NCBI GenBank assembly: GCA_965153455.1
Contig: OZ234496.1
Span: forward strand, 12,764,304 to 12,828,303
DNA: 64,000 bases
Source: Sphagnum compactum
Lineage: Eukaryota > Bryophyta > Sphagnopsida > Sphagnales
Direction of reading: 5' to 3'
A model generated the notes under the pieces. That model was not told the DNA's origin, ran no database searches, and saw nothing but the letters and a program-made list of their open reading frames with translations. A program made the position numbers and the translations under genes. This document shows positions 23,348 through 39,981 of this stretch, one piece after another (within the stretch, counting starts at the first letter, position 1; each line of letters opens with the position of its first letter).

Positions 23348-26300
23348 TCCAAAATTTACATCACAAATTTGAGCTTCTTCACCATTTGGGTTAGGGTTGT
23401 TATTTTGCCTTGAGAGTGTAGACATAGTAGAAGAGAGAAGCCCTTTCTTTGTAGGGACACATTGAAAGAGCATATAATCTCAGGCTTGCATCTATTGGGT
23501 TGACCCAAGCTCCTTTTTAGAGCTGGGAATTTGGGGATTTGCACAATGGAGTTTAACTTCTGTTCTTCTGATAGTGTTTGTCAAGTAAGAGACTGCGGAG
23601 AAAAAAAAGAAGGCCAGTCAAGAATACAGTGTGCAGCTTGGATATGTGGGATTGAAATTGCAAACCTGCAGTTTCAGGTAAGGAGCCTTAATGCATGAAG
23701 CTTTTTCACACCATCAAATTAAAGGTAAGCAAAACCCAATGCTGAAAGTGCAAGTTTGCACTCCATACTCTCATGCTTCTCTTCCTCACTAAATAAATTA
23801 TCATACTTGATCTCATTTGTGGAATTGTCTAATGCTTCGATTTGCCTTCTTATTCATTGTGCAAAGAAAACGAGCAAATCTATGGCAGTCAATCAATAGC
23901 AGCTTATTTCCTCATGTCCTTGCATTGGGTCTTTTCCAATCACTTCACATGTTGCTTCCCAGCTGACTTAGGTCAAATGTAGTGTTATTTGTGTTTGTAG
24001 GCAATTATTAAATTGGAGGTTTAGGGTTTCAATTCATTACCATACACTTTTTACTCAGTATGCAGACCAGTGGTTAGATATCTCCATTCATGCCCTTTTT
24101 TGTGTTCAATGATGATCTCCATTCTCTGTAAGTTTCTGGCCCAAAAGATGGAGAATTTTGTTTCTTGTATTAATATATGAAACTCAGGGAAAGCAGGTTT
24201 TTTAATGGTACAATGGCAAAATAACTTCCTAAGTGTAGATATGCTTATTTCTTAGCATGGAAAATGCTGGATATACGGAACTGGCCTATTTGCCCTAGAA
24301 GTTTATGCACGATTTGTCAAGAACTTGTGCCTCTGTGGTTCATACTGAATTATGATTTTTTGTTGAAACCTGAAGAGCCAGCCCAGTAACTTACATGCAA
24401 ATTCACATACAATTTTGTAACCTTGAACCCTATACATAGCAGATGAAGTGTGCTAAAATGGCATGATTAGGAATTTGAATCTTATGTGACTACTACTTGT
24501 GTTCAAACTGCTTTTTCGGTTTTTTTTTGGCTTTGTTTTGTGTGTAAACCCTGCAAAACTTTATTTATAAACACACCACAAATTCAGAAAATGTACAAGG
24601 GAAAAAGAAAAATGAAAAGGAAGAATTTAGAGGACAGGAAGTTAGCACAAACTAGATGTCAAAATCACTTTGTCTCAATAACCAACCGCATGTAATAGGT
24701 TGGCCATGGTGATAGGGGTGTATCTTGAAGGGGTGGAAGTCAAGAAGTAACTAGGCCTACTATCACCACCTGACTTAAGACAGAGGATGATTGCATCCAT
24801 TGCAATGTAATTGAAATTTTTTAATGAAAAAAAATAACACATACAAAAAGATGAGGGTCTTCTGGCCCTTTGAAGTTCCAAATGGCATTAACACAATCAT
24901 GTAAGAACACATTAGCATGTTTGTGTAAACATCCAAACACCTCAATTGTTAAAAGGAAGAATTGATCAATGGGGTGTCAGTCATGATAGTTTTTTTCTTT
25001 GGCTTGAGCTACATTGAGAGCAACAAATCCTTGGGTTGCACAAGATTGGGGAAGTAAATATGCTCATGTTGGGTTGACAATGACAACATTAACTAGTGCA
25101 AATTCCATCTTTGGTGAGCATAATGTCGACTTGTCGACTTGTGAACGAAAGGAGTTGAACATGGTTGAAAAAAATGCATGTAATTGTTATAGTCCCACAT
25201 GGAGCCAACATGAACACAATGGCAGCAAAAGTGTCTTGAATTACATCATGGGTTCCTATGCATTTGTTACTATGGGCACAACGTAAAAGGTAGATACCCA
25301 TAAGATTGATGGGATGTGTGCACATGCATCGAAGGATACCTATAATTGAAGGATGTGACAGTCCAAACAACATACGAAGCATTATAAAAAAAACTAAGGA
25401 AAATAATCGAAAGGTTGGGAAAATTGGTCAAACTATAAGCCAAACACCCACCCAAGAGCCAGAACATGATATAATTTAAACACACTAGGCCTCAAATATC
25501 CTATTGTAAAGCATGTTAAAAATGGTATGATGGTGTAAATGTTTCGAGATGGAAACATGCAGTCAAACCATTTGTTGCCCAATGAGTTATTCAAAGAAAA
25601 GAAAACATGCACATGTTGGGGGCAATAGAAAATCGTAAACCATTTTGAGGTATTGTTAGAAAAAGAAGGTGTTATGATTGATTCGTGTTAAGGCTTCAAG
25701 AAACAAAGGACATTGATCGACCATAAACCTAATTACTATGATGGGAGCTCCCTAAATAGGCTCTTGGGGTGATGATGACTGTCAATATGAGCTCGATGTC
25801 ACCGAAAGCTATTGGGAGAAAATTTTGTTTACAAACTAAAGGTCCTTCTAGCCTATCAAAGGATTCTAAACCCAAAAAGCACCCAAACATTTTAAGAATG
25901 TATGAGTCAAAAGAAATAAATGTCTCTATGAAAGTGGAAGAAGGAGATGTGCATTGTAATAAATATGACGGTTGTTGCACGAAACAATGAATTAAAATTT
26001 CAAAGGTTACTTAAACATCATCCAATCTAAGGAAAAGGTCAACATACTGAACATCCTCCAACAAGGCATCTTTTATGAAGGATGATGTGAATGATGAGGT
26101 GTTCAATGGAACCCCAAGACTTTAATTCCGTCTACTGGGGTGTTAATTAGGATGAGGTGTCGAAATCAAACAACAGACTAGAAAGGGACCATGCTACACA
26201 TTTTTTAAATAAGACAAAAAAAAATATTACACGAAGTTCAATCTAGAAGTTTTCGTATGCAAATGATACAATTAAAGGGGGGCTTATGATGTGGGTGTCA

Positions 26301-29300
26301 TCACAATGGATGGAAATAGACAAGAGGGAAACGACTAATTATAAAACGTAAAGCTCTAAAATGGGCCAAAGCGAATACTACCTTTCCCAAAGGATCACCT
26401 TCACAAGTTCCCATGGCAAATGCAATGATTATGACATTGCCTTCATGATTATGGTGATTATAAAACAGGGGAGACTCAAATGCATAGAATGCACGAATAA
26501 AGGGGATGAGTTATATGATGTCCCCACCTAAGTTGCACAAAGGTCTTGAAATATAACTCCTTTTGACACCAAATTGCAAGTATTTGCCATGTCTAGCTAG
26601 AGAACAACCCAATTGGGGTGAAGGTCCAAGGTGCACCTGATGCCATGGATTATTGCTTCACATCCACCTTGGGTTGCAACATTGAATTCGTGCAGGGATA
26701 AATGTGTTGCAAAAATATCACAAAATTAAAAACATAAAGCATGGTTTATGAGTTGATACAACATTTCCTCGACGGTAATGAGACGAACTCCACTTAAAAG
26801 CTTGGCCATGGCTAAGAGGTAGGCCACTCCAAGGACATGTACAATTCAATGTGGAATGTGACCTTGCATGATATGATAACAAAGTTGAAACAACCATGGG
26901 AATCCATTTGCATAATCTTCTAGGTCAAAACAATCCCGAAAGTGTTCAAAAACCATCCAGTAGTGACCATTTGTAGATAAATGCGGCCCGTGTTAAAATA
27001 CTAATTTGAAAAACTTAAATGATAGTTCGACGTCTTAGTTTGATTTGTAGTATTTTAGGAAAAGTGGGAAGAAACCATTTGATTCAAGATGTAAAAGAGA
27101 AAGGGCTAAGGTGGGGTCAAGAGATGTGGGTGCAAGAGAAAATGGTGCCAAAACATGAATTGCTTAAGAGTGTTTCCCAGCACGTCCAGAAACTAAATTA
27201 TGAAGAAAGCCTTTTTGAATTAGAAGACCATGTTGGGGAGGATGCACGAAGCTCGGACTTGCCATTAAAACTTGGGCCTGTAAAAAAATTTATTCCTACA
27301 CTTTTTCCTAATCACTTATTAAAAAACACTTAAATCGAATTCACATTTCTTTATGCCTTATTGCCCTGCAACAAAGGGGCAAAATAAAACACCATTGGGG
27401 TAATAAGAGGAGCAAATGTCAAATTGTCACATCATAGGGGTCTTATGTTAACTTATTCAATGGAAAATGAAACACCACTTGTACATCACATCGAATAATG
27501 GTAGGGATGCGATTGTACAATTAAAAACAACAAAAGCCTAAAAGGAAGGACCCGAAAACATCCAATGTTAAAACACAAGCCTAGGCTAATGCAAATAAGG
27601 TGGGAACAAAGAAGGGTATTAAGCCAAGATGATCATAAAGGTTTGGATTAAATGAATTGGATGTCTAACGAGAATGTTGGTTACTGGTTAACCTTTGAAT
27701 GGTAAATTGATGCCCAAAGGTGAGGCAAAAGGCTTTAGGTGAAGGTTACGAACATGTTGGGGAAATGGGGGTAGGTTGGGGGGTTTGATCATGGGCAATT
27801 GTATGGGCTGATAGAGTGGAAAGAAGAAAAGGTCTTACATGTGCATTATTAAAGGGGTTTGGCAAAGTGTAAGGTTGAGACCCCACACTCACACAAAGGG
27901 CTTGGGGCCAATAGGGGGAACTAATAGGTGGTGCGTGGTTTGTTAGAATAGTAAAAGGAGTAAGTGGGTGGTTCGTGGTTTACATAGGACATGGGGTGGA
28001 AAATAAGTCTGTGATGGCGTGTGAAAAAAAAAATGGGTGATGGGAACTACGAGGTTTGATGAAACATGATGAATTAAAGCACATGGATCTTTGGTTCCCA
28101 TGAGGAAGGAGGTTTACTAATAACACAAGCCCCAATGTCTAAAGACTACCTACTGCCACATGGCAATCCTAAATCTACAGAGCCAACCACACAAAACTAA
28201 ACAAATCAAAAATAAAAAGGTAGAAAATTGCTTAAGGTTATCTAATTAAGGCATTATGCTGACACCAAACCTTAACTTCACCATAGTTTTGGATGTCATC
28301 ATCACTACTTTACTAGGTTCAACACAACTTATACACCCTATTACCAAAATATCACAATCCTCTTTCTTTGTCCCTCGTCCTATAGGACCCAAAATAGGTA
28401 ACGCCACACAAAAGTTTCCTAAAAAGTCACTTGAATGGACTGGTTACCCTCACAAAAAAATGTTTGAAAAAAAACCCAGTCCACTTCAATGGCTATGTAC
28501 ATATGGGTACCTACCATTACTAAAGGGTCTTTTTATCTCACCTACATGAAAGCACCGTGCCTTGCACACATTCTTTTTGCCTTCACTACGAACCTTTAAA
28601 CTATCTACATGAAAAAAATTGTGGGTCCCATTTCATAATTGCAACAAGAATCCCTGACAAAGTCTAAACCATTGTAAACATAAACCACCATTTTAGCGCT
28701 TCTTTCAGCGTTTTTTATTCATTGACGGCACCATTTTTACAAGACGATGATACATTGACTTAAAAGGACCATACATTTCACTTGCTCCGAATCAGACCAG
28801 AGATTACTTCAATTGCCATTTTTTTTTTGTCGACAATTATTCCTCTACCTACTCTGCAACTATTACACGTGTTTGATCCCATTCACTGAACCCTATCATT
28901 GCTTCTTCTTCCTAAAAATTGTGAAAACAAAACCTCAGGTTGTTGCCCCAAAAACTTATTTTGCAACCAACTTATGTTTTTTAAATCAACAAACAACGAG
29001 TGTTACTACAATGGCCAATTACACAATGTTATGCACACTTTTGGCTTTGGCACTTCTTAAAACTCCACCTTTTGTGAAAACCCTTGGCATGCTTTTGTTG
29101 GTTTTTTAATGTTACATAGGGTTGGGTTTCTTTTGGTATCTTTGTTTGTTTGTGGGATATCTTGCTAGATAATTTGAAATGATTGGCTCATTTCTCCTAT
29201 TATTCAAAGTGACTTAGATTATAAATATGGAAAAGTTCTTAATATTTAATGGAATGTACTCTTGCCTCTAGATCTAATTTTCAAACAATGATGAATTGTT

Positions 29301-29574
29301 GTCAGCTTTCTTTTTTCTTTTCAAATTGTGGCTAATAATGGGAGATTATACTTTAAAATAGTTCCAATATTCTCAAACAATGCATTTGCATAATTTTCTT
29401 TTTGCTCCTTTTTTTATAGGTGGGAAAAAAAGGTAAAAAATAAAATGGGGTGAAGTTTGATGTGATTATGTAGTATCATGAATGCACATGGCTCCATCAC
29501 TAAAGACTATCACTTCTTTTTTTTCTTTCCTCATCATGTTTTTCTCTTGTTCAAATCTCTCACCCCACACACAA
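23348..29574. other. intergenic downstream of BOP, no gene seen
   Basis: The first few hundred bases are probably BOP 3' UTR. The rest contains short ORFs (up to about 104 codons, for example 27019-27333) with no family I recognise and no splice-supported extension. The loose coding-like texture at about 25.0-28.5 kb suggests a very old transposable element, but no transposase or polymerase motif is readable. Confidence 0.5.
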
Positions 29575-31190
29575 ACAAATGTTCACTTGACACCCTATTA
29601 TCATTCCATGTCAATTATTTATTTTTCACAATTTGAATAGATGTTTGCACACCTTTATACACATTACTCGCAAGGACATTTAGTGTAAAGTTTGGGATCT
29701 ATGTGTATCAAACGACAATTTTTAGGGGGTATTAAATAATTGTCCAACCTATTTTTTATCGCTCTATTATTATCTATTTTTTAATATATACATATTAAAG
29801 TCACCCTATATTAATTATAATCCATTATTTCAAATTATTACATATCTTATATTATAATTAAATTGATTATTTGAATAAAGTGTATGCTATTTTTAACTAA
29901 TTAACTTATAATTTTTACCCAACAACCAATATATTGCACCCTATATTTTTACTTATGTATTTTCTAAATTTTTACTGGTGTCCCCCGTCCCACTTGCCCC
30001 ACCCCCCCCCCTTAACACACTATTCAAATAAACCCATTGATACACACCACAAAATGTGCACACCCCACAACACACTTCTTCTAAATGTCAATTATCTATT
30101 TTTCACAATTTGAGCACATGTTCAACACACCTTTACACACAATATTGCAATAAACCCACCATCACATACCACAAAATATGCACACCCCACAACACACTTC
30201 TATTCACCAACAACACACATTAATACATTCTAAACTTTGCAACAACTTGAAGACCACAAGACCTTTGTATTGCCACAAAACATTTCACTATGCAAGTGAG
30301 TACCCCAAAGGACCTCAAAGGATCATTTTGATAGTATTTTTGTAAACACAAAAAAGTGCTAAAACATGTGAAGTTTGGATAAGCTAAAAAAAACAATGCC
30401 AATGCTTATTACCACTATTGTCTCAAGTACATTGTTGTGCATTCAAGGGAAAAAATAAATTCCAATTCAATTTGTGTGAAAGCCTTTTATGAACTAAATA
30501 GTAATCATTGTGACCAATGTCATCTGATTTCTATTTTTCAAGATAACCTTTAGTCTTGAATCCAACCTTCTTTTTAAATTTGAAAGAAACCTCAATTCTA
30601 GTTCAAGGAATTTACTTTTGTTTAACTTTTCACATCTCAAGACTCTTGATTCTTGATTCTTAAAAAAAAAATCCTAGGTGAGTTTAGTTCCAAGTTGGAT
30701 CCAATTCTACCTACCTACACATAGCCCAAAACTGATTTTTAAAAATTACTAATATTCCACAATCAATAAAAAATGACAACCTATATCAACTACATGCCTA
30801 AACCAAAAGGAAAAGTTTAAAAATTGCATATTTGAACCATCTTCCAAAATTACTAACTATATTCCTAATGCCCATTTCCCCCGCCCTCAAATTTGTATAA
30901 TAAAAATCATGTTGTTTATATGCGGTATGTTGTTTATACCTACCTCTTCCAAGCCTACCTACTTACATGGATATGAAAAAGAAAATTAACAGGTGCCCTT
31001 TCATGTCCATGTTATCTATATTAAAATAATTTAATATAACTATATTTTTCAAGCCTATCTACTTATCTATTTTCCCATGTGCATCTACATGGACATGAAA
31101 TATTTGACATAAGTAAAGATTTACTATTGGGAACCTTATGGGAAGATACAAGAAAAAGAAAAAAAAGAAAGGTTGTTTGGTTTGGAAATA
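29575..31190 (+). repeat. dispersed AT-rich repeat, copy 2, with internal repeats
   Basis: 29665-30010 is collinear with 8640-8965. It is flanked by repeated words: TGTCAATTATYTATTTTTCACAATTTG (near 29610 and 30086) and ACCACAAAATRTGCACACCC (near 30047 and 30170). The segment 31046-31190 matches 8440-8630. This reads as a non-coding repeat family whose pieces have been locally duplicated and reordered. Confidence 0.65.
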
Positions 31191-32009
31191 TTACACTCAT
31201 TCATTATCAAAAGCATCTATACTTGAATTATTTCTCACACTAACAACATTGTGAACCCCAAATAGAAAAAAGTAAAAAACTTAATTTTAACATTTATATA
31301 TATATATATATATATACATTAAAATGAAGAAACAAACCTTGGATAAAACTGGCCCTTGTTAGGCTTGGCTCTTTAAAAAAATTCAAATTTTTAAATAGGT
31401 GGTTCAAATACCCAAGAATTGAAACCAGAACTCCTAATTTTCACATGCCCAAGCAATGAACCGAATACCATTGGTCATAACTTTAGGACCAAATTCCATC
31501 ACTCACAACATAAACACAAAAGGACCTTACAACCCCACCTTTAAGAACCAAACCCACCTATACATGCTTTAAGAACTAATGTTTGGTTCTAAGGCTTGAA
31601 CGAGCCAACCTCGGCTTTTGTTATACCAAATCCAGGGCTAGGTCTTAAGGATAGCTGCATCACTCAAGGGAGTCTGTTATGATTGCTATTTTCCCATAGA
31701 GAAGACAGAGTATCTCCACTGGTTGGGCTGATATCAATATTTATTACATCCATCATAAAGATTTCAGTGTTGATTAAGTGTTCTCACAACCCACCCATAA
31801 ACATGAATTTTGAATTAAATTTTCTTGAGATCTCATTTAAATTTCAGCACCTGAGCCAACTAAAAAGAAGTCATTTTGTTGATAGCACCCCTAATAAGAG
31901 CATAATATGCTATACATGGGGTTATTTCAATTGATGATTGATTAAAAAAAAATCCATGAAATTACAAAAACCTTAACTGGGCTATGGAGCCTAATATCGA
32001 AGGCTTACA
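31191..32009. other. intergenic, no gene seen
   Basis: AT-rich, including a (TA)n tract at about 31297-31314. No supported gene. Confidence 0.5.
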
Positions 32010-32160
32010 AGTTACTGTCCTTCAAATTTGAAGGCCATGAGCAACAATCCAATCAAGCCTTCATTTCAAACATTTAAAAGGGCAACAACAATAATCCAAT
32101 TAAGCCTTCATTTCAAACTTTGAAAGGGCAAGAGCAATAATCCAATCAAGCCTTCATTCT
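32010..32160 (+). repeat. ~47-bp tandem repeat
   Basis: Two full and flanking partial units built on AAGCCTTCATTTCAAAC...AAAGGGCAASARCAATAATCCAAT. It lies about 0.4 kb beyond the 3' end of the AKR gene. Confidence 0.75.
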
Positions 32161-32578
32161 GAAGAACACACTTGAAGTAAGTTTCTTCAATAAATAATAG
32201 AAATTTAGATACTCAATAAGACTCAGAGTATCTCCAATCTCCACCCATAGCAGTAAAATGGGCTGTACACTAAATATTGGATGACGTGTATAACCTTCAA
32301 AAGAGTTTGAAACTCAATCGTGGGCTGTAAATATACTATGTACTAGTGAGCAGATGTGCTCAGCAAGAGTAGAAACAAAATTTCACAAGTTTCGGATTTC
32401 AATCAAATGATTTTGTGTCATTGTGAATTTCCGACAATGTAGGTATAATTTTTCTGAAGAGACGTAGGCTTTTTCAGAACAGACATATAGGTATTTACTT
32501 GCTTGACACTAACTATTATCTAGCTTCAGATTTGGCTACTATATCTATTATGTGTGCTTCTGCTTCTTCTTCTTGTAC

Positions 32579-35376
<2,798 letters not shown>

Positions 35377-36172
35377 TTGGGGGCAAAGGAAAGAGCTATG
35401 GTAGGTTCCCTCTGCCACCAGTGTGACCCAACAGCCACCAGCACAGCATCCTTGTGGTCTGGACCCATCGATTGGAAGCCCCTTCTGGCCAGTACTTTTT
35501 CAAAGTGGCAGTCATCCATAGGGAAGATGTAGAAAAGTGGCGATCATCCCCAGGAAAATTTAGCCAAATCTGGCTATAAAAAGAAAATAAAAATTTAAAT
35601 CTTTAATCATCGTTCCATATCTTTGGCTGAAGAATGAGAACCAAATATAATGAATCTGGTGATTTCTTCCTTTTTTTATCCCTCACTTCTGGCAACTGGA
35701 AACCTCCAGAATTGCTTTTTTCTTCAATTTAAAAATTTTAATTTTTTATAAATTTTAGCGAAATTTCACCAGTTAAGAAAAGGCTACAAGTTATGACTTA
35801 GTTGTGGATGAACCCCCTTAACCCCAACTCATGTTGGGTTTCAACTCGGTAACCTATCCTGTAAAATCTAGGTCCTGTAAGTAAGTAGGTAGGTAGGATA
35901 CTGTAATGTCGGTTCCCACATGGACCAAAAACATTAATTTAATTTTTTTCAAAAATAAATTCATTTCTATAAATTTTGAAATTTTGAAATTTTTCTTGAT
36001 TTAATTAGTATGATATCCTCAGCTGAGTAGTGAAATGATTCAAATTGCAGCCTGCAATAATTATGATGATGGGTCTGAAAACAGAAACTGAGCTGCTAAC
36101 CACCCTGGTTAGCAAGGGTACTAGGAGCCAATGGAAAAAAGTACATGGTTGGAATGTTATGTAAGGACTGAT
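35377..36172. repeat. AKR upstream duplication, copy A
   Basis: This roughly 800-bp block repeats in the same orientation at 36733-37550. Landmarks are GGCAAAGGAAAGAGCTATGG, GATGTAGAAAAGTGGCGATC, AGGCTACAAGTTATGACTTA and the GTAAGTAAGTAGG tract. Parts occur a third time upstream of the dead AKR exon 1 (about 48030-48680). Non-coding; it behaves as a distal promoter segment that duplicates with the gene. Confidence 0.85.
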
Positions 36173-36732
36173 GAGTTAGTTATTTTTAGGTGGGTGTTAG
36201 AATAGAAACTGAACTAACCACCATGATTAGCTAGCGTACTGGAGTCTGGAACTTAATGGAAAACTATTTCATACATCGACGCTTGTCATTCCAAGTGTTT
36301 GTTTATTTTCAAATTTCTAATGTTGCATCTTATGCAAGCATCCCAAGAGGGATTTAGCATTAATAAGTGCCCCCTGTTTACCTATAATGGGGGTCTTTGC
36401 CCAGGCCAAAAATGGTGGTGACCAACAGTTTTCAAAAGGGAAATTTCATGCAGCCAATGAGAGGGCTCAGCATGCACTCAAAGTGCCTTGATTTTTTTCC
36501 TTTTAAGTTTTGGGTGGGGGTAGGGTTTTTTTCATTTTTCCTGTGTTCCCAACATGTTCTTTTCAAGTTCCCAATGTGTTTCTCAAGGGTGTTCCCAATA
36601 GCACCTCGCTTTAATCCCATATGTTTTGCCCAAAGTCCTCCCCTTCTCACCTATATAGCTGGGCCAAAGGAGGAGGTACTTTATCTTTCCATAGAATTTT
36701 ATATTTTGGGGAGCCTGCATAGTTTCGACTTT
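36173..36732. other. spacer between the two duplicated blocks
   Basis: The start of the spacer repeats the CTGAGCTGCTAACCACC...GGTTAGC end of copy A in diverged form (36205-36262). The remainder holds a 121-codon plus-strand frame (36397-36762) that runs into copy B and has no family resemblance, so I do not call it a gene. Confidence 0.5.
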
Positions 36733-37550
36733 TTTGGGGGGCAAAGGAAAGAGCTATGGTAGGTTCCCTCTGCCACAATTGTGAACCAATGGCCACCAGC
36801 ACAGCATCCTTGCGGTCTGGACCCATCCATTGGAAGCCCCTTATGGCCAGTATTCTTTCAGGAATTTTTGTTTGTATCCAAAAGTGGAATCATCCATAGG
36901 AAGATGTAGAAAAGTGGTGATCATCCATAGGAAGATGTAGAAAAGTGGCGATCATCCCAGGAAGATTTAGCCAAATCTGCTATAAAAAAGAAATTTTAAA
37001 AAAAAAACCTTTAATCATACTTCTATATCTTTGGCTACACAATGAGAACCAAATATTATGAATCTGTTGATTTTTCCTTTTTTTATCCCTCATTTCTGGC
37101 ATCTGGAAACCTCCAGATTTTCAATTTTAAAATGAAATTTTGCTTTTCAGCTAAATTTCACCAGCTAAGAAAAGGCTACAAGTTATGACTTAGTTGTGGA
37201 TGAACCCCATTAACCCCAACTCATGTTGGGTTTCAACTTGATAACCTATCCTGTAAAATATAGGTCCTGTAAGTAAGTAGGTTGGTAGGATACTATAATG
37301 TCGTTTCCCACATGGACCAAAAAATTAAATCATTTCTATAAATTTGAAAATATTAAATTTTTGATTTTACTATGATATCCTCATATGAGTAGTGAAATTA
37401 TTCAAAGTGTAGCTTGCAATAATTATGATGATAGGTCTTAAAACAGAAACTAAACTACTAACCACCTTAGTTAGCAAGGGTACTAGGACCCACTAGAAAA
37501 AGGCACATGGTAGATGTATGTGGATGGTTGGAATGTTAAGTGAGGACTAA
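36733..37550. repeat. AKR upstream duplication, copy B
   Basis: Collinear with 35377-36172. It carries an extra local duplication of TCATCCATAGGAAGATGTAG at about 36889-36945. It ends where the CACTA-like region begins. Confidence 0.85.
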
Positions 37551-38340
37551 TAGCATCCCCAGGTCACCTTAGCTTACTTTAGGCTTCTCTACCTAATTGT
37601 TAGTTATAAGCTCCTAAACTTAAACCTAAGAGTTTAGGTTGTAACATTATTACCAAAGTGGGGTGTAATTTACTAGCTTAAATCACTATGGGACCTTAAA
37701 AGTGAAATAACTTCATTGCATTTTACTAATTTCACCTAATGAAAGTTATTTCATTATAATATCACTATGTAGACATCATGTTTCATTTCTAGTTAACATA
37801 ATTCACTATTACAATTTACTATAGCAAATAGGTTTATTTCTATGTTTTTTTAAATATTCTATCTATGTTACTTTATGATATACCCTATATTATTTTAAGT
37901 TACTTTAGTTATTCTAACTTATATTTTATATTATTATAGGCTATTATAAATTATTGTACCCTAAATTATTATATGTTATTTTACCTTAAAGTATCTTAAC
38001 TAGTTTATTATAAGTTTTTAAATTATTTAAAATTAAATTATTCAACTAACTTTAGGCTATACCTTAGGTTATTTATTTTAAATTAATGTATGTTATTTCA
38101 AGTTATACTTTAAATTATTCAAGGTCATTCTACTTAATGTTATTATAAATGATTTTATCCTAAGCATAATAACTTTAAAATAATCTAAAACAGAATATAA
38201 TGGCCTAAGGTAAAAATAACTTAAAATAAAAAATAATAACCTATGAAAAATAATTTTAAATACCCTACAATATAATAATTACCAATAGCCTATGATATTA
38301 TAACGTAGAATATCAAACAATAATTTATAATACAATAATC

Positions 38341-39295
38341 ACCAATAGTTGTAATATAACATATAATAACCATTAATAACCATAATAAAATAGCCGTCAA
38401 TAACCACCAATAAAATAACCACCAATAGCCATTAATAAAATAGCCACCAATAGCCATTAATAAAATAGCCACCAATAGCCATTAATAAAATAGCCACCAA
38501 AAGCCATTAATAGAATATCCACCAATAGCCATTAATAATTAATCACGAATATCCATTAATAGATTAACCACCAATAGCCATTAATAGATTAATCACAAAT
38601 AACCATTAATAGATTAATCACAAATAACCATTAATAGATTAGCCACCAATAGCCATTAATAGAATAGCCACCAATATCCATTAATAGATTAATCATGAAT
38701 AGCCATTAATAAAATAACCACAATAGCCATTAATACATTAATCACGAATGGCCATTAATAAAATAACCACAATAGCCATTAATACATTAATCACAAATAG
38801 TTATTAATAGAATAACCACCAATAGCCACTAATAGAATAGCCACCAATAGCCACTAATAGAATAGCCACCAGTAGCCATTAGTAGAATAGCCACCAATAG
38901 CCATTAATAGATTAGCCACCAGTAGCCATTAATAGAATAGCCACCAATAGCCATTAATAGATTAATCATAAATAGCCATTAATATATTAGCCACCAATAA
39001 CCATTAATAAAGTAAGCACCAATATCCATCAATAAATTAATCACGAATAGCCATTAATAAAATAGCCACCAATAGCCATTAATAGAATAACCACCAATAG
39101 TCATTAATACATTAATCACGAATAGCTATTAATAGAATAGCCACCAATAGAATAACTATTAATGGCCATTAATAGAATAACCACCAATAACTATTAATAG
39201 AATAACCACTAAAAAACATTAATAGCCACAAATAGAATAGGTACCAATAGCCATTAATAACCACCAATAACACTAAAAAAAAAACAACCAATAGC
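38341..39295. repeat. ~25-bp minisatellite (AATAGCCACCAATAGCCATT)
   Basis: Roughly 35 degenerate units of AATAGCCATTAATARAATAGCCACC run for about 950 bp. Many units carry variants (AATCACGAATA, AATAACCAC) that themselves recur, suggesting higher-order copying. There are no conserved repeats separated by unique spacers, so it is not a CRISPR-type array. Confidence 0.9.
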
Positions 39296-39404
39296 CATAT
39301 ATTATAATTGCTTAGGATTGTCAATTTTCAAAGTTTATATTTTTGTAATGTTCAAAATGAAGTATTTGATAAATAGAATGTAATGTAACATATTATCACA
39401 ACAA

Positions 39405-39545
39405 GTGGGGTGGTTTGATGGTAAAGGTGTTTGCCCCCATTTCAAAGGTCAAGGGATCAAACCTCATGGGTGGTGTTGTGTGTGGTCAACCTGGTATGTT
39501 GACCGAATATTCTCCTATCGAATTCCTAGGTTAGGTGCCTAAGTT
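39405..39545 (+). mobile_element. tRNA-derived SINE-like sequence
   Basis: It contains an A-box-like TGGTTTGATGG (39411-39421) and a B-box-like GGGATCAAACC (39453-39463) about 42 nt apart, the tRNA spacing. It cannot form a full tRNA cloverleaf and is followed by unrelated sequence, which fits the head of a SINE. It would be nested inside the CACTA-like element. The 3' end is not defined. Confidence 0.5.
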
Positions 39546-39981
39546 GATTACGTGGCCTACCTACCTACCTAGGCTAGGTTTTTAACCTAGCGTAAGTAGT
39601 GACACGTGTCAATAAATAATAGGCTTTAAAAATCATGAAATTATCAATAGTATTATATATTAAATAATTAAAATTTAATTAATTTCCATACTGGTTAGTT
39701 AATTAACTAGCAAGTGAATGGTTTGGTAAATTTGTATTTCACTTGAGAATAACCTTGTTTCACTAATTACTAGTGAAACAAGTCATTGTCCGTAGCAACT
39801 GGTCCCCGTTCACTAGGGGGTTAAACAATTTCACCTAGTGAAATTATCCAAATTCACTCAAAAATCTAGTGAAACCCATAGTGAACTAGGACGCATTTCC
39901 TAGTAGTGTAGGTTCCTAGACATAGGGACCTTAGAAGTAGGTATTTAATTTTAGGTTTAACATAGGTCATTTAGGTTCTAT

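Larger units (their letters stand above)
37655..39908. mobile_element. CACTA-like non-autonomous element (right end clear)
   Basis: Read on the minus strand, position 39908 begins CACTACTAGGAAATGCGTCC, the classic CACTA terminus. It is followed by repeated subterminal motifs of the TTTCACTAG / CTAGTGAAA type at about 39750-39890, as expected for CACTA elements. The left end is degenerate: ACTAGCTTAAATCACTATGGG near 37672-37692 matches the TAGTTCACTATGGG of the right end. No transposase frame is visible; the interior is filled by a minisatellite and a SINE-like unit. The left boundary is inferred. Confidence 0.45.

Noticed and set aside
27019-27333. 104-codon plus-strand ORF
   Set aside because: Open but without recognisable domain; surrounding frames are broken. 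It may be an old transposon ORF, which the sequence does not establish.
36397-36762. 121-codon plus-strand ORF
   Set aside because: Phe-rich chance frame that runs into a duplicated non-coding block; not open in the parallel copy.
38341-39295. Possible CRISPR-like or spacer-repeat array
   Set aside because: The units are contiguous and degenerate with no unique spacers; it is a eukaryotic minisatellite.
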